From DATFWC01 sp045801465 (GTDB lineage: Bacteria; Pseudomonadota; Alphaproteobacteria; Rhizobiales; Xanthobacteraceae): a stretch of DNA of 10,619 bases. The DNA lies in contig JBJMSU010000104.1 in the NCBI GenBank assembly GCA_045801465.1, positions 1 through 10,619 on the forward strand, written 5' to 3'. This document shows positions 1 to 5,234 of the stretch, one piece after another. The position numbers and the translations under genes were made by a program. The notes under the pieces were generated by a model that saw nothing but the letters and a program-made list of their open reading frames with translations, did no database searches and was not told the DNA's origin. Position 1 is the stretch's first letter; every line of letters begins with the position of its first letter.

Positions 1-16
1 GCCGTAGAAAGCAGTC

Positions 17-664
17 ATGTTCGACGTGACATTGACGTTCGATAACGGGCCGGATGCCGCGGTCACGCCGGCCGTGCTGAACGCGCTGGCGCGCCGTAAC
101 ATCCGTTCCACCTTCTTCGTGGTGGGAGAGAAACTGGCCGATCCCAAACTTCATTCTCTGGCGGCGCGGGCGCGCCAGGAAGGGCATTGGATCGGCAATC
201 ACACGTTCAGCCATGCCGTGCCGCTTGGCCGGCAGAGCGGAGACGTGGCGGAGCGGGAAATCGGCCGAACTGAAGCCTTGATCGGAGCGTTGGCGCACCC
301 CGACAAGCTGTTCCGGCCTTATGGCGGCGGCGGCGCGCTCGATCGCGGTCTGCTGAATGCATCGGTGGTGACGTATTTGACCGAGGGCCACTATACCTGC
401 GTCCTCTGGAATCTCATTCCAGGCGATTGGAAGGACATCGATGGCTGGGTCGATGTGGCGATCGAAGGCTGTCGTGCGAGACCGTGGAGCCTGGTGGTGC
501 TGCACGACCTTCCCACCGGCGCCATGGCGCATCTCGACCGGTTTCTGGCGCGGGTCATCGATCTGGGCGGCCGATTCCGGCAAGAGTTCCCGCCGGAATG
601 CGTCCCGATCGTACGCGGAACGGTCGTGCTGCCGATCGAGCCTTACGTGTCCGATGTGGCTTAG
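17..664 (+). CDS. Polysaccharide deacetylase (NodB domain) family protein
   Basis: The 215-residue protein is essentially one NodB homology domain (carbohydrate esterase family 4), which removes N-acetyl groups from chitin-like or peptidoglycan-like polymers. Motif 1 is TFDNGPD (residues 7-13), motif 2 is HTFSH (62-66), motif 3 is RPYGGGG (100-106), GDW (136-138) fits motif 4, and LHD (162-164) is motif 5 with its His. Motif 1 normally reads TFDDGP; here the second Asp, usually a metal ligand, is Asn10, while the presumed base Asp9 and both motif-2 His are kept. No signal peptide or membrane segment is visible, so the protein looks cytoplasmic as read. An in-frame TAG at 5-7 makes the ATG at 17 the only start. 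It converges on eipB with 82 bases between them. The family is secure; the substrate and the activity with Asn10 are unknown. Confidence 0.88.
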   Translation: MFDVTLTFDNGPDAAVTPAVLNALARRNIRSTFFVVGEKLADPKLHSLAARARQEGHWIGNHTFSHAVPLGRQSGDVAEREIGRTEALIGALAHPDKLFRPYGGGGALDRGLLNASVVTYLTEGHYTCVLWNLIPGDWKDIDGWVDVAIEGCRARPWSLVVLHDLPTGAMAHLDRFLARVIDLGGRFRQEFPPECVPIVRGTVVLPIEPYVSDVA

Positions 665-746
665 GCGACGGCAGGCGATCACCGGCGCATGATGAGCGGC
701 ACCCAACCGACAATCGAATGAAGAATTCCCGCCGGACCGGCCCGCA

Positions 747-1607
747 CTACCGGCACGGCGGGCTGTCGCGCATCTCCAGCGACGTCATGGTGCCGCTGAT
801 GGCGAAGTCGCCGTAATCGAGCAGCAGCGCGCGCGACACGCCGTTCTCGTAGAGCTCGAAGCGGATGGAGTAGACCGGTGTCTGTTCGCCGCCCTGCTTG
901 GATTTGTCGAAATAGCTCACCGTCACGGGCCAGCGTTGCATCCCGTCGAGCGCCGCCTGACCGGCAGCGGCGTCGTCCGGCTTGCGCGCATCCGGCGCGA
1001 TCGGCTGGCCGATGACGGTGAGCGTGTTGTAGAGCTTCTCGCCCGTTTCCGAGCCGTCATAGACCGGCAGCTCGAGCACGGTCTGGCCGGCGCGCGCGGC
1101 GACCAGGATGCGGCGGATGTGCTCGGTGGGAAACACGACGGTCTGATCGAGATCGAAGTGCTTGTTGCTGGGCTGCACGAGATTGACGCCGATCGCCTGC
1201 GCGCCGCGCACGGCGCGGCCGTCGACCGAGTCGACCAGACGCTCGCTGAGATAGTTCTGGAAATTGAAACGATAGTTCTTGGCGGCGCCCTCCTCCCATG
1301 TGGCCGAACGCAGGTCGCTGACCACCACCTTGCCCTCGCCGTTGTCGAGCTCCGTCACCTGCCGGAACTGCAGCGCGTAGCCCTCGCATGAGCTGCCGGA
1401 GAAATCGTAGACGATGCGTCCCTGAGCGGCGGTGAGCTGGCGGCGACCGCGCGCATCGGCGAGCTTGAGATCATAGATCGCCCGATGCGATGCGAGCTCG
1501 ACGTCCGCGCTCGCGGCCAGCGCCGGGCGAAGGCCAAGAGGAACACCGATCAGCGCCAGCACGGCCACGCCGGCGGCAAGACGGTGAGGATCGGCGCAGC
1601 GTGTCAT
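747..1607 (-). CDS. eipB: Cell envelope integrity protein EipB (DUF1849)
   Basis: The 286-residue exported protein matches the EipB/DUF1849 family, periplasmic spiral beta proteins of alphaproteobacteria that support envelope integrity in Brucella. A signal peptide is clear: a short basic start, a hydrophobic stretch at about 11-27, and an ALA motif at 29-31 for signal peptidase I. The mature part begins with the ASHRAIYDLKL block (about 39-49) and contains FPTEHIRRIL (159-168) and DGSETGEKLYNT (184-195), which I associate with this family. Cys74 and the penultimate Cys285 match the N- and C-terminal cysteine pair that forms a disulfide in Brucella EipB. The frame is open upstream to 1850, but the ATG at 1607 is chosen because AGGAGA lies 7 bases before it and the signal peptide starts there. 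The gene is divergent from the RidA-family gene. Confidence in the family is high; the role is known only from homologues. Confidence 0.9.
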   Translation of the reverse strand: MTRCADPHRLAAGVAVLALIGVPLGLRPALAASADVELASHRAIYDLKLADARGRRQLTAAQGRIVYDFSGSSCEGYALQFRQVTELDNGEGKVVVSDLRSATWEEGAAKNYRFNFQNYLSERLVDSVDGRAVRGAQAIGVNLVQPSNKHFDLDQTVVFPTEHIRRILVAARAGQTVLELPVYDGSETGEKLYNTLTVIGQPIAPDARKPDDAAAGQAALDGMQRWPVTVSYFDKSKQGGEQTPVYSIRFELYENGVSRALLLDYGDFAISGTMTSLEMRDSPPCR

Positions 1608-1614
1608 CAAGCGA

Positions 1615-1620
1615 TCTCCT
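1615..1620 (-). promoter_or_regulatory. Ribosome binding site of eipB
   Basis: On the minus strand AGGAGA is followed by 7 bases and then the ATG at 1607. It is the strongest Shine-Dalgarno match upstream of this frame. It rejects the longer frame that opens at 1850, whose extra residues are encoded by a palindromic repeat and do not look like protein. Confidence 0.8.
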
Positions 1621-1773
1621 GGTTCCATTCGGTCGCAACATAGGAGCGGCGCCCGCAGGCCGCAACTGCGCGTAGCGTACCGCTTGCACCCGGCCGCCCG
1701 ATCGTCCAAGACTTGGCGCCGATCGGGATCACTAAACAAGATTGGCGGCGGGCGGTGAGGGATCCCCCGGACG

Positions 1774-1845
1774 AGTGCCCCGCTTCCGAAGTTCGTGATA
1801 TGTAGCAGCACCCTCTGACACGAACTTCGGAAGCAAAGGGGCACT
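1774..1845. repeat. Long imperfect palindrome (24 paired bases), likely dispersed intergenic repeat
   Basis: The left arm is 1774-1797 (AGTGCCCC then GCTTCCGAAGTTCGTG). The right arm is 1819-1845 (CACGAACTTCGGAAGC, then three unpaired A at 1835-1837, then GGGGCACT). All 24 arm positions pair, around a 21-base loop (1798-1818). Neither side has a T-run, and the element lies between the starts of divergent genes, so it is not a simple terminator. Its size and perfection suggest a REP-like or MITE-like intergenic element; that identity is inferred. Its transposition or regulatory role is unknown. Confidence 0.8.
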
Positions 1846-1859
1846 AGCAAGAGTATGAT

Positions 1860-1902
1860 TCTGGTGCCGCTTTTCGATTTGAATCAAATCGGCGGCACCA
1901 GA
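1860..1902. repeat. Compact 43-base hairpin with 11 bp and 7 bp perfect stems
   Basis: The outer stem pairs TCTGGTGCCGC (1860-1870) with GCGGCACCAGA (1892-1902). A four-T bulge (1871-1874) follows, then the inner stem CGATTTG (1875-1881) with CAAATCG (1885-1891) around the loop AAT. Every arm base pairs, which is far beyond chance. It lies 31 bases upstream of the RidA-family ATG, so it would be in that gene's leader if transcription starts to its left. It may be the second half of a composite repeat with 1774-1845. It has no T-run and is not a typical terminator. Confidence 0.8.
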
Positions 1903-1933
1903 CCGAAGCGCCGGTTCGTACAGGGAGAGCCGC

Positions 1934-2401
1934 ATGGCCAAAGTGGTGGAAGGCAAGCTCGCCGATCTTGGCATTATTTTGCCGACGCCGCCCGCGCCGG
2001 TCGCCAACTACGTCGGCTTCGTGCGCACCGGAAACCTGCTCGTCGTATCCGGCCAGCTCTGTCTCGACGTCGAGGGAAAGCTGATCGCCAAGGGCAAGCT
2101 CGGGGCCGGCGTGTCGGTCGAGGACGGCCAGCGGGCGGCGCGCACCTGTGCCGTCAATCTCCTCGCCCAGGTCAAGGCCGCGCTGGGCGATCTCGACAAG
2201 GTCGTGCGCGTGGTCCGGCTCGGCGGCTTCATCAATTCCGCGCCCGATTTCCTCGACGGACCCAAAGTCATGAACGGAGCCTCCGACCTCATGGTCACCG
2301 CCTTTGCCGACAAGGGGCGCCACGCCCGTACCACGGTCGGCGTCGCCGTGCTCCCGCTCGATGCCGCCGTCGAGGTGGAGGGCTCGTTCGAAGTGGCATA
2401 A
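1934..2401 (+). CDS. RidA family protein (YjgF/YER057c/UK114 superfamily)
   Basis: The 155-residue protein belongs to the RidA superfamily, small trimeric cytosolic proteins. The founding members hydrolyse reactive enamines and imines formed by pyridoxal-phosphate enzymes. The C-terminal signature is clear: ARTTVGVAVLP (131-141) with Arg132 at the position of the catalytic arginine of archetypal RidA, followed by VEVEGSFE (146-153). The N-terminal part has the VSGQL strand (38-42). At 155 residues it is longer than E. coli RidA (about 128), fitting the longer YER057c/UK114-like subgroup 1, whose substrates are poorly defined. AGGGAG ends 6 bases before the ATG and supports the start. It is first in a rightward series, with the phosphodiesterase gene 35 bases downstream, so cotranscription is likely. 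Its exact function cannot be read from the sequence. Confidence 0.9.
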   Translation: MAKVVEGKLADLGIILPTPPAPVANYVGFVRTGNLLVVSGQLCLDVEGKLIAKGKLGAGVSVEDGQRAARTCAVNLLAQVKAALGDLDKVVRVVRLGGFINSAPDFLDGPKVMNGASDLMVTAFADKGRHARTTVGVAVLPLDAAVEVEGSFEVA

Positions 2402-2436
2402 GGCAGCAACGTGGCCCTTCCACACAGCAGCTCGTT

Positions 2437-3165
2437 ATGGCCGGGCTCGACTGGCTGATCGCGCGGCCGATCGCGCATCGCGGCCTGCACGACGAGGCGC
2501 GCGGCATCGTCGAGAACACGCCGTCGGCCATGTCGGCCGCCATTGACGCCAACTACGCGATCGAAGTCGACCTGCACATCACTGCCGACGGCGAGGCGAT
2601 GGTCTATCATGACGCGACGCTCGGTCGGATTACCGACGGAGAAGGCCGCCTGGACGCCATGACGGCCGCCCATCTCAAACTCGTGAGCTTCAAGAAGACC
2701 CCTGACCGGATGATGACCTTGGGCGATCTCCTCGGCCTGATCGGCGGGCGCGTCGCTCTTTTCATCGAGCTCAAGAGCCATTTCGACCGTGACGCGAGGC
2801 TGCCTCGCCGGGTGGCGCAAGTGCTCCAATCCTATGCCGGTCCGGTCGCCGTAATGTCGTTCGATCCGTACCAGATGAAGGCGATGCGGGATCTGGCACC
2901 CGGCTTGCCGCGCGGCATCGACGCCGAGCGGGGTGGTGCCGGCGACGGGGCCGTTGCGGGCAGTCTCGAGTACCTGGTTCATTGCGTCCGCAGCCGGCCT
3001 CATTTCATCTCATACCGGGTGAACGACCTGCCGGCCCCGCTGCCGCTGCTGGCGCGGTATTTGCTCGGGATGCCATTGTTGGCATGGACGGTGCGCAACG
3101 AAGACGAGCGGCGGCGTGCCGCGCGCTTCGCCGATCAGATATTCTTCGAGGGCTTTCTGCCGTAA
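2437..3165 (+). CDS. Glycerophosphodiester phosphodiesterase family protein
   Basis: The 242-residue protein is a TIM-barrel phosphodiesterase of the GDPD family, which splits glycerophosphodiesters from phospholipid turnover into glycerol-3-phosphate and an alcohol. Catalytic and metal-site signatures are present in order: AHRG (13-16, catalytic His14), ENTPSA (26-31), EVDLH (43-47), VYHD (56-59, second catalytic His58), IELK (110-113), SFDP (141-144) and AWTVRNE (216-222). Length is near the normal 230-250 for a single-domain enzyme. No signal peptide is present, so a cytoplasmic enzyme is expected. The frame is open far upstream, but that part overlaps the RidA-family gene; the ATG at 2437 gives an N-terminus that runs straight into the HRG strand. 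The ribosome site before it is poor, so translation may depend on the upstream gene. The family is confident; the preferred substrate is unknown. Confidence 0.9.
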   Translation: MAGLDWLIARPIAHRGLHDEARGIVENTPSAMSAAIDANYAIEVDLHITADGEAMVYHDATLGRITDGEGRLDAMTAAHLKLVSFKKTPDRMMTLGDLLGLIGGRVALFIELKSHFDRDARLPRRVAQVLQSYAGPVAVMSFDPYQMKAMRDLAPGLPRGIDAERGGAGDGAVAGSLEYLVHCVRSRPHFISYRVNDLPAPLPLLARYLLGMPLLAWTVRNEDERRRAARFADQIFFEGFLP

Positions 3166-3191
3166 AACCGATGGACGTTGCTCTGACCCAT

Positions 3192-3315
3192 TCTCTCGTC
3201 ATGGCCGGGCGAGCCGCCACAGCGGCGAGGGTTGTCCCGGCCATCCACGTCTTTTTTAATCTGACAGGCGTCTTAAGTCGGGAATGCCCGGCACAAGGGC
3301 GGGCATGACGAGAGA
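3192..3315. repeat. Pair of inverted REP-like palindromes bounded by a 12 bp inverted repeat
   Basis: The outer arms are TCTCTCGTCATG (3192-3203) and CATGACGAGAGA (3304-3315), a perfect 12 bp inverted repeat. Unit A is a 9 bp stem, ATGGCCGGG (3201-3209) with CCCGGCCAT (3236-3244), holding a second stem GCCGC/GCGGC (3213-3217, 3222-3226). Unit B is a 7 bp stem, ATGCCCG (3284-3290) with CGGGCAT (3300-3306). The units face opposite ways, like the paired REPs of bacterial interspersed mosaic elements. From memory, CGTCATGGCCGGG and CGTCATGCCCG variants are frequent between genes in Bradyrhizobium relatives. The element fills most of the gap between the phosphodiesterase and acyltransferase genes and contains false ATG codons (3284, 3305). 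Confidence 0.8.
3201..3257 (+). terminator. Possible Rho-independent terminator formed by REP unit A
   Basis: A 9 bp G+C-rich stem (3201-3209 with 3236-3244) is followed, 7 bases later, by six T (3252-3257). It lies 35 bases after the phosphodiesterase stop codon. The stem-to-T spacing is longer than in a classical terminator and the loop is large, so efficiency is uncertain. If it works, the acyltransferase gene starts a separate transcript. Confidence 0.35.
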
Positions 3316-3325
3316 CAAGGACAAT

Positions 3326-4687
3326 ATGCGCAAGATGAGTGAGCCCGAGCTGCGCATCCGCGTGATCCCTGCCATCGGCGACGTGGCCGCGGCGGACTGG
3401 GACGCCTGCGCCAACCCGTCTGCATCGACGCCGCCCGGCGGGCGGTTCTCACAAAGGACAAACGGCGTCGAGTCTGCATCGATTTGCCAAGGCGACAGCT
3501 CGGCCATGCTGGCACGGCCGGCGGCCGGTCAGCTCGCCGTGGGCACGCCACCGGTGGCAACGCCGGTCGACCCGAAGGCGGAATCGATTTCTCAGGATTT
3601 TGTCTTCAATCCATTCATCGCGCACGATTTTCTCGCCGCGCTGGAAGCCTCCGGCTCGGCCGTGGCGCGCGCCGGCTGGCAGCCTCAGCACCTCATCGCC
3701 GAGACCCCCGCCGGGGAGGTCGTCGGCGTCGCGCCCTGCTATCTGAAAAGTCATTCGCGCGGCGAATACGTGTTCGACCATGCCTGGGCCGATGCCTATG
3801 AACGCGCCGGCGGCTGCTACTATCCCAAACTCCAGGTCTCGGTTCCGTTCACGCCGGCAACCGGACGGCGGCTGCTGGCGCGCCCGGGTTCCGATCACGA
3901 GATCGTGCAGGCGGGTTTGGCCGCCGGCCTGATCGAGCTCACCCGACTACGCGACGCATCCTCCGCGCACTTGACCTTCCTGACCGAGCCCGAATGGCGC
4001 TTGCTCGGTGCCCAAGGATTCCTCCAGCGCACCGACCAGCAGTTCCACTGGGAGAATGCCGGATACGGCACGTTCGAGGACTTCCTCGCCGCGCTGGCGG
4101 CGCGCAAACGGAAAATCATCCGCCGCGAGCGGCGCGACGGCGTGCCGGCGGACGTGACCGTGCACTGGCTCACCGGCTCCGATCTCACCGAGGCTGCCTG
4201 GGATGCCTTCTTCGCCTTCTATATGGAGACCGGCTCGCGCAAGTGGGGACGTCCGTATCTGACGCGCTCGTTCTTCTCGCTCGTAAGCGAGAAGATGCGC
4301 GAGCGCATCCTCCTGGTGATGGCCAAGCGGGCCGGCCGTTTCATCGCCGGCGCGCTCAATTTCATGGGTTCGGACACGCTTTACGGCCGCCATTGGGGCG
4401 CGATCGAGCACCACCCGTTCCTCCATTTCGAGCTCTGCTATTACCAGGCGATTGATTTCGCAATTCACCACAAGCTCAAGCGGGTGGAGGCCGGCGCGCA
4501 GGGCGAGCACAAGCTGACCCGCGGCTATCTGCCGGTCACCACCTACTCGGCGCACTACATCGCCGATCCCGGGCTGCGCCGCGCCATCGCCGATTATCTC
4601 AAGCGCGAGCGCGCCTACGTGACGGCGGCCGGCGCGGAACTGGCCGGCTATGGCCCCTTCCGGAAGGTCGCGGCCGAGGAGGCATGA
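3326..4687 (+). CDS. FemAB-like / DUF482 (COG3146) N-acyltransferase with N-terminal insertion
   Basis: From the ATG at 3326 the protein has 453 residues and matches the DUF482 (Peptidogalycan biosynthesis/recognition) family, GNAT-fold relatives of FemAB aminoacyltransferases. Conserved blocks are DWDACANP (24-31), FNPFIAHDFL (94-103), PCYLKSHSRGEYVFD (137-151), YYPKLQVSVPFTP (165-177), ETGSRKWGRPYL (301-312), ALNFMGSDTLYGRHWG (343-358) and EAGAQGEHKLTRGYLP (388-403). Family members I recall are near 390-400 residues, and CANP is followed almost at once by FNPF; here 62 residues separate them, implying an in-frame insertion of about 56. AAGGA lies 4 bases before 3326; ATG 3335 is a close alternative. 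ATGs at 3284 and 3305 lie inside a REP element and are unlikely. The stop codon overlaps an ATG at 4684 in the frame of the HIT gene. The substrate is unknown; cell-wall acylation is only suggested by the family. Confidence 0.87.
   Translation: MRKMSEPELRIRVIPAIGDVAAADWDACANPSASTPPGGRFSQRTNGVESASICQGDSSAMLARPAAGQLAVGTPPVATPVDPKAESISQDFVFNPFIAHDFLAALEASGSAVARAGWQPQHLIAETPAGEVVGVAPCYLKSHSRGEYVFDHAWADAYERAGGCYYPKLQVSVPFTPATGRRLLARPGSDHEIVQAGLAAGLIELTRLRDASSAHLTFLTEPEWRLLGAQGFLQRTDQQFHWENAGYGTFEDFLAALAARKRKIIRRERRDGVPADVTVHWLTGSDLTEAAWDAFFAFYMETGSRKWGRPYLTRSFFSLVSEKMRERILLVMAKRAGRFIAGALNFMGSDTLYGRHWGAIEHHPFLHFELCYYQAIDFAIHHKLKRVEAGAQGEHKLTRGYLPVTTYSAHYIADPGLRRAIADYLKRERAYVTAAGAELAGYGPFRKVAAEEA
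3431..3598 (+). repeat. Candidate in-frame palindrome-rich insertion inside the acyltransferase gene
   Basis: This stretch, codons about 36-92 of the acyltransferase, has no counterpart in the family as I know it. It holds CCGCCCG-G-CGGGCGG (3431-3445), an inverted repeat TCGACGCCG (3425-3433) with CGGCGTCGA (3463-3471), a perfect 12-base palindrome GCCACCGGTGGC (3547-3558), and an 11-base direct repeat GTCTGCATCGA (3418-3428, 3472-3482). The encoded residues are rich in Ser, Ala, Pro and Gly and look like a flexible linker. Boundaries are approximate. Coding palindromic inserts of this style are known from Rickettsia; the parallel is inference. Confidence 0.55.
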
Positions 4688-4765
4688 GCTTGGCCGGCGG
4701 AACCTTCCGCTACAAGCTTGACGCGGCGCTGACCGTCCTGCGACACCTCGTTTGGCGGCGCATTC

Positions 4766-4770
4766 TGAGG
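4766..4770 (+). promoter_or_regulatory. Ribosome binding site of the HIT-family gene
   Basis: TGAGG ends 6 bases before the ATG at 4777. This supports the short form of the HIT protein over the frame-compatible ATG at 4684, which overlaps the acyltransferase stop and has GAGGAGG only one base away from it, too close for normal initiation. Confidence 0.65.
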
Positions 4771-4776
4771 CGACCC

Positions 4777-5202
4777 ATGGCCTACGATCAAAACAACGTC
4801 TTTGCCAAGATCCTGCGCGGCGAGCTGCCAGCCTACAAGGTCTACGAGGACAACCGCGCCTTCGCTTTCCTCGACATCATGCCGCGCGCCGCCGGCCACA
4901 CGCTGGTGCTGCCGAAATCGCCGGCACGCAACATCTTCGACGTCGACCCGGAAGACCTGGCGCACGTGGCCAAGGTCGCGCAGAAGATCGCCAAGGCGGC
5001 ACTGAAGGCCTTCGACGCCGACGGCATTACCGTGCAGCAGTTCAACGAGCCGGCCGGCGGCCAGGTCGTGTTCCACCTGCATGTCCATGTCATCCCACGC
5101 CGCGACGGCATCGCCCTGAAACCGCCGGCGAGCGAGAAGGAGAAGCCTGAGGTGCTGGCGCAGCAGGCCGAACAGCTCAAGGCGGCGCTGGCACAATCGT
5201 AG
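4777..5202 (+). CDS. HIT (histidine triad) family protein, HinT-like
   Basis: The 141-residue protein belongs to the histidine triad superfamily, whose HinT branch hydrolyses adenosine phosphoramidates and aminoacyl-adenylates in the cytosol. The triad is HLHVHVIP (100-107), with His102 as the expected nucleophile. The N-terminal half shows IFAKILRGE-type residues (VFAKILRGELPAYKVYEDN, 8-26) and LDIMPRAAGHTLVLPK (32-47), both typical of bacterial HinT-like proteins. NEPAGGQ (90-96) precedes the triad, as usual. The C-terminus is a charged helix. Length fits the family. The frame stays open to an ATG at 4684 that overlaps the upstream stop, giving a possible 31-residue extension rich in Arg and Leu; I prefer 4777 because of its ribosome site and the usual N-terminus. 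It ends 32 bases from the convergent NRAMP gene. The family is certain; the physiological substrate is not. Confidence 0.92.
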   Translation: MAYDQNNVFAKILRGELPAYKVYEDNRAFAFLDIMPRAAGHTLVLPKSPARNIFDVDPEDLAHVAKVAQKIAKAALKAFDADGITVQQFNEPAGGQVVFHLHVHVIPRRDGIALKPPASEKEKPEVLAQQAEQLKAALAQS

Positions 5203-5234
5203 GACCTGCAGGGCGGGTTGAGGCGTAGGGGTGG

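Larger units (their letters stand above)
1608..1933. other. Divergent intergenic region between eipB and the RidA-family gene
   Basis: This 326-base gap must hold the promoters of two divergent genes. About 1621-1770 shows no gene and no clear promoter hexamers that I would defend. From 1774 to 1902 two large palindromes stand almost back to back and are listed separately. The RidA-family ribosome site AGGGAG (1922-1927) closes the region. Confidence 0.7.

Noticed and set aside
728..762. Hairpin (6 bp and 4 bp stems) between the convergent deacetylase and eipB genes as a two-way terminator
   Set aside because: It has an internal 3x3 mismatch, no T-run on either side, and overlaps the last codons of eipB. 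The support is too weak to list it.
1608..1850. Upstream extension of the eipB frame to an ATG at 1850 (367 residues in total)
   Set aside because: The extra 81 residues would precede a clear signal peptide, and their DNA is the palindromic repeat and promoter region. A strong ribosome site fixes the start at 1607.
1855..2436. Long open frame upstream of, and continuous with, the phosphodiesterase
   Set aside because: It overlaps the RidA-family gene in another frame, is Arg-rich in the way out-of-frame high-G+C DNA is, and has no family resemblance before 2437.
2008..3003. 331-residue leftward open frame opposite the RidA and phosphodiesterase genes
   Set aside because: It is an antisense shadow of two well-recognised genes in high-G+C DNA, with no domain I recognise.
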